Source of the DNA: Ahaetulla prasina
Taxonomy: Eukaryota > Chordata > Lepidosauria > Squamata > Colubridae
Assembly (NCBI RefSeq): GCF_028640845.1
Contig: NC_080540.1
Span: 132,150,420 to 132,214,419 of the forward strand
Length of the DNA stretch: 64,000 nucleotides
Direction: 5' to 3'
Shown here: in pieces, positions 21,790-34,600 of the stretch
Position numbering within the stretch: the first letter of the stretch is position 1
Layout: each line of letters opens with the position of its first letter
Position numbers and translations under genes: made by a program
Notes under the pieces: model-generated
Database searches by the model: none
The model's input: the letters and a program-made list of their open reading frames with translations, nothing else
What the model was told of the DNA's origin: nothing

Positions 21790-21930
21790 ATCTAGGCCCT
21801 CATTTTATCAACCTTAGAAGGATGGAAATCTGAGTCAACCTTGAGTTGGTTAGGATTGAACTGCTGACAGATGGCAGGCATAGCCTGCAATACTGCATTC
21901 TAACCACTGCACCACCATGGCTGGAAGTAA

Positions 21931-22990
21931 TACATAATAGTGAAGTAATATATGAGTAACAAAAACCTACTACAAAGGTTATGTAATGTTTTATCAAAGC
22001 CACACTCAGGTAGTTTTGCTACAAGGTGCTGTTCCATTTCCAAAGAGTTTAATTTTCTATATAATAAAGACCCTCTTGCAAATTAGACATAGAGCTATCT
22101 GAATGGGTAGACGATCTATAAAACATACTCAATAAATTATCATCTGGAAGCAGCTCTATTGCAAAAGAAGGATGTTATTCTGTATCTTTAGGAAGCAATA
22201 TCAGTCAGTCCAGCTTTTTGCATCTATTAAAAATCTTTTTTCATAAATCTTTTTTCAGCACATCTTTAAAAGTGCAGCTTTTACTTTCTCTTGAGAATAC
22301 CTGTTGATTTCCATACACCTGAGAAATTAGAATAATTGGAGAACCTTTAGTGAAATGCACATTTCTTTAGAAAGAACAGTTTCCTTTTTCATCCATGTTT
22401 TCATTGTCTCCTATACGCAACTTTTTCCTTCGCCTCCTCAGTTTAAAAATTTGGTTTCTGTGCCAAGTCAAAGTACTGCCAGTTCCTAGTTGCTTCTTGC
22501 AATCAAGGTCCCAAACTGGGGAAAAAATATCAGTATCAACTTTCCAGTATCTGCTTTGGGCCTAATATTGAAGGGATACTAAATGTCTTTTTACATTTAG
22601 CAACCTTTGAAAATGGCTTAGTTGGTGCTTTAAGTCACTTTCAGCTTCAGCAGGAAGAGCTGGTTCCGTGAAATGGAAAGAAGCCATGGAATGTCCCTCC
22701 AGTGGGGTAAAACAACTCATCAATTTATTTTGTGAGTTTGTTGTTTGGTGAGTTTGACCTGAGATAAGAAAGCAGGAAAACCTACTGTATTTGACAACAA
22801 ATGTCTATATTCAGATAGATTCAAGAATGCCATGGGGCGGACCAAATAGAACAGAATCAATTTCTAATAGAGCAGGAGACAAAATTATACACACCAGCTA
22901 GTGAATGAGAGAAGAAGCAATAATTGAAATCGCTTTTTGAAGTTTCAAGCGCAATACACATTAAAACTTTGTAAATAAATGTTTCCAGAC
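21931..22990 (+). other. ACSF2 intron 1, middle part, no recognised element
   Basis: AT-rich unique intron sequence; no exon of ACSF2 and no mobile element was recognised. Confidence 0.5.
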
Positions 22991-22997
22991 TTTCTTT

Positions 22998-23425
22998 TCA
23001 CAGGTGGTCCTCAACTCTCAACCATTCATTTACTGTTTGAAGTTACAACAGCATTAAAAAAAAAGTGACTTACAACCAGTCCTTGCACTTGTCACCATTG
23101 CAGTATCCCCACCATTATCTGATCAAAACTTGGGCTCTTGGCAACTTGCATGTAATTACAATGGTTGCAATGTTCCAGAGTCATGTGGTTGCCATTTGTG
23201 ACCTTCCTTACTGATAAGCAGTCAGTGGGGCAAGCTGCATTTGCATAACAATTGCATAATTCACTCAACAACTGCAGTGATTTTGCTTAACAACACAAAA
23301 AAATGCCATAAAATGTAGCACAAAAAATACCATAAAATTGGGCATGGCTCACTTAGAAAGCCTCTTGCTTAGCAACAGAAATTCTGGTCCCAATTTTGAT
23401 TGTAAGTTGAAGACTACCCATATTT
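22998..23425 (+). repeat. TIR-type repeat family A, near full length
   Basis: Left end 'acaggtggtcctcaactctc' and right end 'ttgtaagttgaagactaccc' are inverted repeats. Internal phrases match the copies at 9.6 and 35.9 kb. One internal 'gccataaaat' stretch is duplicated. Confidence 0.72.
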
Positions 23426-23691
23426 TCAACAGTGCAGCTTGGAACTGAGTTAGCAATACCTAATTCTTCTAATATTATAGGCACCGCAAAATAAAATTTA
23501 CAAACTTCATAAAATGAATCCTTAATAGAAGGTTTATATGCTATGGAAGATGTTTCTGAAAGTTTTACTTAGACTAAAGAATTCAGCTAAATTCCTAAAG
23601 TTTATAGTGGTACTTTGCCCTAACGAGAAGATTAATTTATTATTGCCACCTAAAAGTCAATTATTCAAAATATTACTTATTACATCTAGAC

Positions 23692-23847
23692 CAGGGATGT
23701 CCAAACTTGGCCCCTTGAAGAGTGGTGGACTTCAGCTCCCAGAATTCCCCAGCCAGCAACTTGCTCATATTTATAGCTCATGCTGGCTGGGGAATTCTGG
23801 GAGTTGAAGTCCACCATTCTTCAAGGGGCCAAGTTTGGACACCCCTG
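23692..23847. mobile_element. palindromic hAT-like MITE with perfect 8-bp duplication
   Basis: The element starts CAGGGATGTCCAAACTTGGC and ends with CAAGTTTGGACACCCCTG. The arms include 'gaattctgggagttgaagtc' and its complement, so it can fold on itself. The octamer atctagac flanks it (23684-23691 and 23848-23855). It is related to the MITE at 6741-6870. Confidence 0.9.
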
Positions 23848-23855
23848 ATCTAGAC

Positions 23856-26360
23856 AAAAGAAACAAGCATGCTATTTTTAAGCAGAATCTAGAAAGTTCC
23901 AGTGTTTATTTCCTCCCCTCATCGAACTTGAGGCAGATTCATTCCCTTAAGTGCAAATGCAGTAGACTGGTCTGCCACTAGAGGGAGATTTGGGATTTCA
24001 TAGGGAGAGAAGAGGGGTGGGAATTACTGAATGAGGATCTGCCTGGATATGTCATCTAAATTTATGCATGTCTGATTAATAAGATCTTTGATAAGATTAG
24101 ATCATTGCTTATAGGTGATTGCAGCAATCAAGTAAAATAAACAATGCTCCTTAACATTTTATTTATTTCTTTAATTTTTGACCATAATTAATTGATCGGT
24201 AGATGGGCAATTTCTCATTAGATGTATATTTAGGTTATTTAAGTAGTATTCAGCCTTTTTGCATCTTAAGCCACTAATCACATAGTTATGAAACTATGTG
24301 AGTTCCCTAAAGACAGTAACTGAGCAGCCTTCTTTTTCCAAGAAGAAGAATATACTGTATGGTACCGAAGTTATGCTTCTGTACTACATTTATCGTTTGT
24401 GCCAGATTTTAAAGACATAAAATCTTTCATCATGTTGTTGAGCCTTAAGTGGAGTTGAAGCAATCTTTTTCACTGCATGAACTGTTTTCAGTAATCGCAA
24501 ACCAAAAATGTAAACTAATAATCAGGGAGAGAGCAAGATAAGCCAGGCACAATTTTATATTATTTTCTTTGGGCTTCTGAGCCCAGGCCAGTCCAGGTCT
24601 CTGAAAAATGCTTTGCTAAGATATTCTATTGGTTTGCTATGTCATAATCGACTGGAAAGAGCAGCATTGCCTTTCCTTGCTGGATTCTTTCCCAGTTCAG
24701 CAGGGGTGTCATGTTCCATCTTAACTTCTTGTTCAATCATATTTTGCAGGATTGCAAAACACTATTAGTTGTCCTGTCTTAGGAGCCACCCACAGTTTGG
24801 TATTAGATGAATAGCTATATAAATGTTTTAAATAAATAAATAGTTTACAAGCATCTCACTCAAACAGAAACACGCACAAATGCTTTTCTCCTTAAATTTC
24901 TTCTGTTTTCCGAGATACAAATTCAAGGGGGAAAGAGAGGGGGGATGTACAGACGCTCAAGAAGATTGTGCAACATAGCTGTAGCAGATACACCATGTCT
25001 ATTAATACAAGGAAATTATGTATGTATGTATGTATTTACAGTATGTATAATATCTGTTTTTAAATCTCTATTTATTTTTATTTATTTTTTATGTACATTT
25101 CAAAAATGTATATGGTGCTGAAAAAACATAATTTTAAAGTGTCCATAATTTTTTATACAATATGTTGCCAAAATTCTTAACTCTTATAGCAACACTAAAA
25201 TCCCAGTATTCCTCGTCAAATAATGATGGATTATTATTTTGTCCTACAACAAATTTTAAGAAAGGCTATATAGACACTAGAATTATGTCCTCTGTCCACA
25301 TAAGTTATGGTCTACATATGTCCATTGTTTACCAATGTCTAATTTCTCTGCTAGAAGTAGACACTTAAGTTTTTTACTTTGGAATTTCTCTGTTCATTAT
25401 ATATAAAATTAGGGGAGTGTTCAATTTTCTGTTTAATTATGGATAAAATATTATTAAACATCTTTTTCTAAAAATATGTGAAAAAATTAATGTTACATTT
25501 TGAAAGTTAGATATCTATTTGCAATTTCCATCACTTGTTTTGCAGTGTTGAATTAATTACTAGAATTACTTATTAGAATGTGGCATTTCTTCTACATTTG
25601 GCCATGAATTCAGAACAGAATTCTTGTGGAAACTTAAAGACTTAAAGAAAGAGTCTTTCTTTAAGGCTTGTATCTGATTGAATCTGTAAAATGATTGCAA
25701 AACAAACAATTATGAAGCTATACAGTCCTGAATATAATGTATAGTACCGTAATAAATTCCAGAGTCTGGGATATTTTATTACCCACCTCTACCACCTCTA
25801 TTCTCTAATTCTGGTATTTAGTGAATATGCAATGTGCATTTTGTTTAGTACTGTTCTTTGACCCTTTTCTGAACTAATACTTGTGTAGTATCCCACACAC
25901 AAAGAACATGACACTGAGATAATTTTTTGAGTCATATGAGACAGAGGCAGAGAAGAAATGTTGTTTATGATATTTCACATAGCAGATTGCTATGTCACAA
26001 TAGTGTATTGAACAACAGTACTGTACTTTTAGGCAACGCAGGCATGCCATAATTAAAGGCTTTCATTTACATAACCTGTAAAAACTTATCTTCTTTTGCT
26101 GTTGATGCTTACAGGAAGCATCAATTCCTTTTGGCTACTACAGATTCTCCTTTAGCCCATTCAAATTGAGCACATTTCCTGAGAACAATTGCTGTCACCT
26201 GTTGCACCTAAAGTCCAATAAGAGTTTTATTATATAATTGCCATGTTTCATTGATAGGAGTTTTCCATATTTGCCTTCCCACAGTGGTTTTCTACATTTC
26301 TTCTTATCACAAACATCTATTAGAATGGATTCTTCACTGATAAACTTCTAAGCAAGTGTA
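23856..26360 (+). other. ACSF2 intron 1, late part, no recognised element
   Basis: Long AT-rich intron stretch with short simple repeats (atgt repeat near 25018-25035). No exon, SINE or LINE was recognised. Confidence 0.45.
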
Positions 26361-26362
26361 TA

Positions 26363-26485
26363 TCAACCTTGGAAGATGTGTATACTTCAATTCCCAGAAT
26401 TCCTCAGCTAGCCTTTCTGACTGAGGTATTCTGGGAGTTGAAGTCATAGATTTTAAAATTTCCAAGTTTGAGAAACATTGTTTTA
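26363..26485. repeat. old palindromic MITE related to those at 6.7 and 23.7 kb
   Basis: 'aacttcaattcccagaattc'-like and 'gaggtattctgggagttgaa' arms are complementary, with 'caaccttgg' and 'ccaagtttgagaaac' ends. Divergence hides the target duplication. Confidence 0.55.
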
Positions 26486-27460
26486 AGATATCTCTCTTGA
26501 ACGGTCTTGCCTGTGAACACATAGTAGGTGTGTTCAAGAACCTTTTCTCTCTGGTGTTGCTACCATGACTTGCTGGAACTGTGGTAAGCTCTCCTGGCTC
26601 ACTAACAAAACACATTGTCCCCATTGGTGGGATAATATTTTGAGGATCCTAATTAGCTGATGAAAATTCAATGGCATGTGGTTTTATATGAATATAGAAA
26701 TGACTCATCAACTGGACTGTTTTACCAAAAGGAAAGGGGAAATACGATAAAGTTTATACCCATAGTTCTGTGTCAACTGAAACAGGAAAAACCTTGATTG
26801 ATTTTCCTGATTGGAATAAAGCTGTTTAAATAACAAGCTAAGGATAAAGTAAGACTGGAGGAATCACAGTATTCTAGTACCAATGTTAACTGCCAGATTG
26901 GTATATTATTCATTTTTTCCTCCAAATAATTTGGATTGCCAGTATGTTCAAAAATTTAATAAACAAACAAACAGACAAACAAGGTAGTAGATGGGAAACC
27001 ATGCATGATGTTGTTTTTGAGAAAGATAAACTGGAGGTTTGCCTTATATGGTTGTCTTTAGGGTAGGATAAATGTGGTTTCTTAACATTGGTTTAAATTT
27101 TGCCTCCCTAGTTTTCACCTGACTATATTGTGGTTGAACTATGATTTATATTTGAGATTGCAAATAAATAAAGTTCTTTGAATACATCAAGTGAGAATCC
27201 ATGGGGTCATAAGTCAAATGGGGCCATGACCCCATTTTGCCTAAACTAAACATCTCCAACATTTGCTGCTAACATTTAACAGTGTAATTTCCTACCCTTT
27301 TTTTCTGGAACAACGAGCCTCACACTTTGAAAAACCTTTAGCCATCCTGCTGTCACTGTTTCCCTAGAAATAGACCTTTGGCTCTCTTACAAAAGCAACA
27401 AAATCTTATCACTTACTAAGAAATGGAATACCTTAGAATTGCTGATAACTAAATAAATTC
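26486..27460 (+). other. ACSF2 intron 1, no recognised element
   Basis: Unique AT-rich intronic sequence without recognisable features. Confidence 0.45.
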
Positions 27461-27461
27461 C

Positions 27462-27745
27462 TAAAGGAAATCAATCCAGACTGTTCTTAGGAAGGGCAGA
27501 TATCGAATACTTTGGCCACCAAATGAGAAGAGAGGACTTCTTGGAAAAGACCCTGATGTTGAGATAGATTGAAGGGAAAAGGAGAAGCGGAAGCAGAGGA
27601 TGATGATGGTTAGATGATGTCATTAACGCAATGAACATGAATTTGGGGAAACTCCAGGAGACAGTGGAGGATAGGAGGCCCTGGCATACAATGGTCCATT
27701 GGGTCACGAAGAGTTAGACACCACTTAGTGAACTGAACAACAACA
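27462..27745 (+). mobile_element. BovB LINE 3' end
   Basis: Diagnostic stretches in order are 'aatactttggccaccaaatg', 'ttggaaaagaccctgatg', 'agattgaagggaaaaggaga', 'catgaatttggggaaactcc', 'gaggccctggcataca' and 'tgggtcacgaagagttagac', then 'ctgaacaacaacaac'. These are the BovB (RTE clade) C-terminus and 3' tail, the family shared by squamates and ruminants through horizontal transfer. It is 5'-truncated with small deletions and inactive. Confidence 0.9.
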
Positions 27746-28034
27746 ACAAACACACAAATGTCAATCAGAACAACCAGCTGCTCGTAGACATTTAATTGTG
27801 AGATATATCCATTTGCAAATTATCTTGCTGATGAAGACAAAGATGTCAAATGGAAAATCAGATACAGGGTCATAGTGAAAATGATGGAATATTGTATCTT
27901 TATATAATTTCTCATATTTTTATTGGTTAGTTTGCAGTAGTTCTGTTGCTCTTGTGCAACGAATCTTTGTTTTCTTCCCAGGGTGAATGATTTTGCTGCT
28001 TATAACTTCTAGTTCTTTCTTGCTGCTTTTACAG

Positions 28035-28230
28035 TGCTCTACCACTTGATATTCCCCCTGCCACACCTGTAATAAAAAAAAGCTATCTGAATGGGCCTTC
28101 AGACATCCCGCTTATTTCCAAAACTGTGGATCAGTGCCTAGAGGAAACCACCCACCGGTATCCAGAAAGAGAAGCCTTGGTATTCTTAACTGAAGGGATT
28201 CGAAAAACTTTTTATCAATTTAAGCAAGAT
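28035..28230 (+). CDS. ACSF2: ACSF2 exon 2
   Basis: After a ...cttttacag acceptor, the first base completes the split Ser codon from exon 1. The exon then encodes 65 residues ending in KTVDQCLEETTHRYPEREAL, VFLTEGIRKTF and YQFKQD. The 'SKTVGQCLE..A.R.PEREALV' block is the conserved start of the ACSF2 catalytic region, where the N-terminal acyl-binding subdomain of the AMP-forming fold begins. The donor is gtaggt. The 196-nt length returns the frame to phase 0, as the next exon requires. Confidence 0.95.
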
Positions 28231-29361
28231 GTAGGTAACTGTTACAGATTCTGTACTGCCGATGTTGACAATTTGTTATTCAGTAAACATTGTATGTAAA
28301 TAAAATAATTAAAACGGATAGAAGGGGTAAATAAAAGTAACAGGTTGAACTGGCTGCATTTTAAAGTCAAATGAAAAAATAAATAAATAAAATAATAAAA
28401 TAATTAGAAAACCTGTCCATGCTGCTTGAGAAATTTCAAAATGTTACAGAGGTTCTGGCCTTTGCAAACTGCAGTCTGAAATGTCCTAATATGTTATCCA
28501 ATAATCCCCCCCCCGCCCCTGTGCAATTTGGCACAAGGGACACATAGCAGATCCCTTCAATCAAAGAATGTCATTTGTCAGGAGTGAAACAGCCACCTTT
28601 TCTGTTGTGACACCTGCCCTCTGGAATAGCACCTTCCCAGAGATCTCTAGGGTTTCCACCTACAGCTGTAGTAGAAGGTGTTAAAAATATGGCTGTGCCC
28701 CCAGTCCTGGGGTTAGAGTGTATGCTGAGCAGACTTTGTAGTTTTATCGGTTTGGAGCGTGTTTGGTTGTTTCACTCTTCTGGACATGCATGCTTTTTGA
28801 TTGCTTCATTTTATTTTCCCATATATATACTGTAAAACAGAGCCTTTGGGGGAATCAAATAGAACCCAAAGTGAAAGATAAATAAATCCATAAACGTCAA
28901 GATTGGTTGCTCAAGGGTAGCAAGGTTTAGAACTGAAAATAGAATGTGGAAATAAACCTTGATGAGGCCTTGGTTAAAATAAGGCTCTTACTGTATTATT
29001 AAATGCCCAACTTAATATTTCAATTCCTAATTCTTAATTCTATCAGAGATCTAAACACTATGATAAAGGCCATGATGTGACTTCAGATTACATCCGTCTT
29101 CCTTGGGTTGCATGTTTTCTATCTGAATGTGGACCCAAGAACATTTTCTGGCATTCAGAACTGTAAGAATGCTGGAGATTTCCATTCACTGATATTTTCA
29201 AATCTGGAGTAGGAATGCAGGATAAACAGCCAATTTCTTTTCTTTAAACACTTACAGTGGCTACTTTATTGCGTAGCACAGAGTATTCATTTCATATATT
29301 CTATTATTCCTTACCTTTGGAGTTGAGATTGCTGAGTCGCCTGTTCTTTTGAAAATTGCAG
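28231..29361 (+). other. ACSF2 intron 2
   Basis: 1.13-kb intron with an A/T simple repeat near 28375-28405 and a C-run at 28507. No mobile element was recognised with confidence. Confidence 0.5.
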
Positions 29362-29490
29362 GTGGAGCAAGCTGCCACCGGGCTTCTGGCCCTTGGTTTG
29401 AAAAGGGGTGACCGATTAGGAATGTGGGGTCCTAACAATTATGAATGGGTCCTAATGCAATTCGCTACAGCCCAGGCAGGGATCATTCTG
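29362..29490 (+). CDS. ACSF2: ACSF2 exon 3
   Basis: The 129-nt phase-0 exon encodes 43 residues, [20 protein letters not shown] then [20 protein letters not shown] then IIL. This is nearly identical in pattern to mammalian ACSF2 ('[25 protein letters not shown]'), part of the large N-terminal domain of the adenylating fold. Acceptor ...attgcag and donor gtaagt are both good. Confidence 0.97.
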
Positions 29491-31405
29491 GTAAGTTCAT
29501 CTCTTTTGTAAGCAGTTAGCGGAGGGTGGGAGGTTAAGAGAGGACTCTGCATAAGGCTGTCATACTACAGAAGGGACCATGTAGATCTAAATAATGTTCA
29601 TCATGCAGGTGTAATTTTGCATAAGATTTAGAGTTCATTGCACTTGCTGCAAAGCTGAAAACAATCTAGCTTCCTGGTGTTGAATCCTGTCAGCTGAAGA
29701 GGTGTTTTTTGACCAATGTTCACTGCTTCCCAAAAAAAAGGGCAATTTAAACAGCTTGCACCAGCACACATATTGACCATTATCATTTCTGAAGGGTAGG
29801 AACATACAATGAACTCTATTCACCTCCAACCCAGCAGGAAAGCAATCCCCACCCATCTTTATTCTACGCAATAAAAGTCAGCATTTTCTGACTTTTAATA
29901 GCTTGCAGTGCCAGTGCCATCCAGGTGGCTTGGGTGCACCATTTTATTCTAGGCAAATGCCTTCACTCTTGCTGCCTATTTTGCCCTTTGGCAAGGAACC
30001 TCCTTCCCTCTGGTTATTGCTTGCTGCCTTCTATGGCCATGATTTATTTACTTTTGCAGTTTACTGATACAGCCATAAAATAATTTCTCCATCCCCCTTA
30101 AGATTCTAGCCTTTCCACTGTGGCATCTTGGGCAAGATGTCAGATGAAACTGACAGTCAAAGTCCTGTTCCTGTTTTTACATGCAACTCGAAAAGAAGAG
30201 GGAGAGTTCTAGTTACATGGCCTTGGCTACCATTTTGAATTTTTTGACATTCTCCCCCCCCCATTCCTCGCTGATGCCCTTCTCCTAGCCTAAGAAATAG
30301 GAAATATGGTAAAACTATGATGTTTTCTTCTGCTTCTTTTTTTTATTGCCAATCCAGAAGGGATAAAACAGCAATTTACTCTACCAATTGAGGGCTTTGG
30401 TAGATGAGGTCCAGGTAGAACATCAGGCTAAAGCAGAGGAAAGAGCTGAAGTCTGGAAAAAGATTCCTTAAACTGCTTTGTTTCTAACCATTCACACCTT
30501 GGTTACAAGCAGCTGAAGTCCTAAAACTAATTTCATGTATGTCATTTATTGTGTTTTTGAGCCTTTTCTTTGCTATTGATTAATATTGTGAAAGAAAAAA
30601 GCTGGATTTTAATATGCTTGTGGCAGACTGTTTTACATTAATAAATGGTCAAGCAGAAAAGTACACAACACTGTATTGAAAATAACTGATTTTTGTGTTA
30701 CTTGTGTACCCTAGTAACATAGGTGCACAGATTTTATTCTAAAAATGTTCTACATCTTTCATCAACCTTGGGATAAAATTGGCAAGAATGCTTGCGTTGT
30801 AGAAAACAGTTGCTTTATGTTGCAAAGGATAGAGATTGTGAAGCTAAATAATGTGGACAAGAGGACCACAGATTTGAAAATGATGCACTTTCTATTTGCA
30901 CAATATTACTGACTATATTGCAACAGATACTAAAGAGGACTTACTTCATAGGAATAGAGAACGTAAGGGTTGGAAAGAACTTCAGATATCACTAAATACA
31001 AGATCATCTTTTCTTCCTCCTCCTCTTCCTCCTCTTCCTCCTCCATCATCATGTATTATGGTGAAATTTCCACGATGGGAAGCGGAATTAGAGCAATAAT
31101 ACATATAGATAAAAGCAAAATATCCCTGTGAGAAGATAAATACTTTAAAATGCACAGGATGTATGTTGTTAATTTACCTTCATGATCCTCCAAAGCCAAT
31201 ATTACCACAAGATGTTTGACCTTTTGCCTTTGTTAATATTGGGCTGCATGAAGAACTGCACTTCAGGGAACTCTGCTTGCTCTGGATCAAGGCTCAGAAA
31301 ACCAATTTGCATTTATTCTATTTATTCTGAACTGGCAATCTGGGTCTCACTTAGATCCTTATAAGTCTTCACAGCAGACTGATTTTACTATTGCTGCATT
31401 TCCAG
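29491..31405 (+). other. ACSF2 intron 3
   Basis: 1.9-kb intron of mostly unique sequence. It includes a TCC-rich tract at about 31008-31045 (ttcctcctcctcttcctcct). No exon or clear transposon was seen. Confidence 0.5.
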
Positions 31406-31459
31406 GTGTCTGTGAACCCAGCATACCAGTCCCACGAGCTGGAGTTTGTCCTGAGGAAG
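31406..31459 (+). CDS. ACSF2: ACSF2 exon 4
   Basis: A short 54-nt phase-0 exon encoding VSVNPAYQSHELEFVLRK. The 'VNPAYQ..ELEY.L.K' block is a hallmark of AMP-forming acyl-CoA synthetases. The acceptor is ...atttccag and the donor gtatga. It follows exon 3 in frame (...IIL-VSVNPAYQ...). Confidence 0.96.
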
Positions 31460-33574
31460 GTATGAAAGACCTGTTACGTCATCTCTGCTTAATTTTACCC
31501 CTAGCATTTTTGATAGAATTTTCTGTTCTAGAAATAGAATTCTTGAGATAATAGTAAAGTATGAGGAAATGTACAAGGAAAAAAAATAACTATCCCTATC
31601 AAATGGGGAGAAATTGAAGTATTTGAAACTTTTTAGTTAGGTGATGGGAAAGACATCCCTGTACCTCCTATAGCATAACACTCACCGTTAATGATTGTAG
31701 AGTGGGCATAATTAATCAGGATTCTTCAATTTTATATATCCATTTTATAAGTAGAGTAGTTGTAAATGTTAGGTGCTGGCTGTACTCAACAGAGAGCAGT
31801 GTCACACTCACAGTTTGCTTATGAATGTCTGGCTAGCAATTCATAAATCCGGAATACCCGATTTAACGCTTCTCTGCTCAGCTCCAACTAAGAGGTTTTT
31901 TTTATTCTTAATTTTTTTATGCCAGTTAACTGGCACAAAAGCAAAAAAGAATAAAGAAGCAAAGAACGATCTTATCTTTGCATATGCTAGTGCTATGAAA
32001 CCAGTCCACAGAGAAAGTCTAGTGGTTCTCCATAGAAAATCACTGTTATGTCTTATGTAGAAAAATAAAGAGCATCAAACAATAAAAGTGCAGTGTTGAA
32101 ATGTAAAGCAGTCTCTATTGTATAAAGTGTTAATGTTTGCTGTTCAATGTGCAATCGGTTAGTGCCTAAGGATATTTCAGGGAGCCAAAGTAAACTCTGG
32201 TGTTTAACATGGGAGTCAGGTGCTTTTCAATATTTCCTAATAATATACATCCTAGCTGGGCAACTCATGACCCTTGATCACAATAGTGTAGCTGATGGAG
32301 CCAGGGTACATGGCACTCATTTTTCCCATCAGTCAGCTGATCTGAACTGCTTGTTTCCTGCTTCAGTTAGACTACCGCTCTGCAGGGAAGCCAGTCTTAA
32401 CTATGCCATTCAACTTTTTTATCCTTAATAATGGAGGATTAAAACTGTTAAACGGTTTATAAATAAAATTAATCCTGCTAGGATTAGGAAGCCTTTGGGA
32501 CTTGCCTGTCTTGTTTAGTTTTCCAGCTAAATGGCTGTAATCCATATCTCACTCATAATTTAAAGTAGCATTTTAATGCAAGGGCATCTCTGAATTTCCC
32601 CTGATGTCCACATCATTATACCTAATCCAGTAGGCTGGAGAGTGTGTGTTGCAGAGCTGCTGTTTCAGCTTCATAATTGCATTCATTTTTTTGTTTAGAG
32701 CCCCGCTCCTCCTCCTTCTCCGTTCCTATTCTTCATGGTTTGTTTGCTGGCAATTCCAATGGCTATCTGCCAGTCCTGCTTTCTCAGTATTGAAAAATAA
32801 GAAGCACAAATCATGTAAGACATGGAATGTACGTTGAATTTGATAAATTCTGTGATTATTTTTGCTTCTGAGATGCTCGAGGAAAGCAATCGAATTACCA
32901 ACATATTCCAGTGCTGCTAAACACTGTCACAAAAATTGCTGTTACTTTTGTAGTCCAAAAACTACTTTTATACTCTAATATATTTTGCAGAGAGCTAACC
33001 TGCTGACCAATTTAATTGTGGGAGGTTCCAATCCTCTAATCTTTCACTATAAGCTTACATAGCAGTTAATTTCATTGAATTCGTTGGGGCATTTTTCAAA
33101 GAAACCATGAGCTATTTAGGACAAAATCTGTACATACACATTGGATAGTGAGTTCCATTAAAGCAAGACTGGCTCTACCCTGGAGGCAAAAAAGATCATT
33201 CCTGACCATGCCAAATCTCTAAGAATTCCTCATTTAGAGGGCGGGGGGAACAACAACCAGCATTTGGGATGGAATACAAATGTACAGACACTGGATTCAT
33301 ATAGTTTGCATTTAAGGTGAGTTGTTTGCAACACAACGCATCCAATGCACTAGAGTGGAAAATATTGTCTACATACACTGTAAAATGAGACTAATCCTAT
33401 TAGTATGAATAATTACTTCTGAGTAAATTTCCATGGGGCCCAATTATAGAAATAAAATTTTATTGAATGATGGAAAAGACTTCACAAAATGGAAGCTTCT
33501 TTTAATACGTATAACATTAATACTTTCTTCTGGCCAATGTTTTCTTTAACTCATGAACTACTTTGTGCACTTTA
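31460..33574 (+). other. ACSF2 intron 4, first part
   Basis: Unique AT-rich intron. No exon or well-supported mobile element was recognised before the hAT-like elements at 33.58 and 33.82 kb. Confidence 0.5.
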
Positions 33575-33582
33575 GTCTATAG

Positions 33583-33710
33583 CAGCGGTGTCAAACTCGT
33601 GTCATCACAGTGGCGTCATGTGACATATTGCAACTTTTCCCTCCTTCGCTAAACCGGGCCTGGGCATGGCTAGCACGTGACACATCTGGCCTGCGGGCTT
33701 GAAAATCCTG
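33583..33710. mobile_element. short hAT-like MITE with perfect 8-bp duplication
   Basis: Starts CAGCGGTGTCAAACTC and ends ...GAAAATCCTG. The octamer gtctatag flanks both sides (33575-33582 and 33711-33718). The right terminal repeat is degraded, but the target duplication is intact. Confidence 0.8.
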
Positions 33711-33820
33711 GTCTATAGCATATGCCATGACTGCTTTTTATATGGACCAGTCTGAATTTGGTGAAGTTCCTCCTGCATTTCAGGGGATTCCACTCCATGA
33801 ACTAAGCGATTCTTCTAGAT

Positions 33821-34235
33821 CAGGGGTGTCAAACTCAAGGCCTGCGGGCTGGATTGCATTAAATCCTTTCATATATCCGGCCTGGATAGGACCAGGCTGT
33901 GGGGCCTCTGCCACCCAAAATGGGCTGCGGGAGACTGCATGCAGCCTGCTTTCAGCCTCCATGGCCTCCTTCAGCACTCTGCTGGACGAAAGCAGGCCCC
34001 ACAGAGGCCTTGCAAGGCCTCCGCATAGCCCGTTTTTGGTCAGCAGAGTGCTGCTGGAGGCTGGGGAGACCAAAAATGGGCTGCACAGGGGTCTCATGGG
34101 GCCTCCGTGCAGTCTGTTTTGAGCTGACAAGGTGCCGCAGGAAGTGTCTGTCCCATCTCCCCTCCCACCTCCCTCTGCCAGAGGAGAACTAAAATGCTGA
34201 TCCAGCCCTTGAAAAAATCCAGTTTGACACCCCTG
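33821..34235. mobile_element. hAT-like non-autonomous element with perfect 8-bp duplication
   Basis: 415 bp with ends CAGGGGTGTCAAACT and AGTTTGACACCCCTG, exact inverted repeats. The octamer ttctagat occurs on both sides (33813-33820 and 34236-34243). The GC-rich interior gives chance open frames on both strands with no transposase similarity. The element at 44873-45302 is a relative. Confidence 0.92.
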
Positions 34236-34600
34236 TTCTAGATCAAGGGTTCTCTATTTTAATTAATATTATAAGTAATATTTCAAGAAAGTGATCTTGC
34301 CCAGTAAATCAAACTTTGGTCTATCCAAGATAGTAGTCTACACTGAGAAGCAGCTGCTCTCCACTGTTTCTACTGAAAGACGCCACAAACTGAACTTTCC
34401 TGCTCATTGAACAGTTACCTGCAATGGCAAATCCAGGGAGATACTGATGAGTGTGGAATGTGAATGTGACTTTCTTACAATTTAGTGTGTGAATACTGTA
34501 CTATCTCCAGTGAATCTTTCTTCATTGTTTTCTGTGCACTGTGACTTTATTCTATAGGCTGATTGAAAAACTATTTTCTTTGTTATGTGCATTTCTGTAG

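Larger units (their letters stand above)
21035..21930 (-). mobile_element. tRNA-derived SINE split by two nested hAT-like insertions
   Basis: Outer pieces 21035-21086, 21556-21585 and 21798-21930 join into one SINE, whose minus strand reads 'ccatggtggtgcagtggtta', then 'aaggttgactcag', then 'gagagggctgtaaagc'. The plus-strand copy at 57.96-58.19 kb is the same family. Elements at 21087-21547 and 21594-21789 interrupt it, each with a perfect 8-bp target duplication. Confidence 0.8.

Noticed and set aside
33727..34192. Plus- and minus-strand open frames of about 100-130 codons in ACSF2 intron 4
   Set aside because: They lie in a 415-bp non-autonomous hAT-like element with clear ends and target duplication; no transposase motifs.
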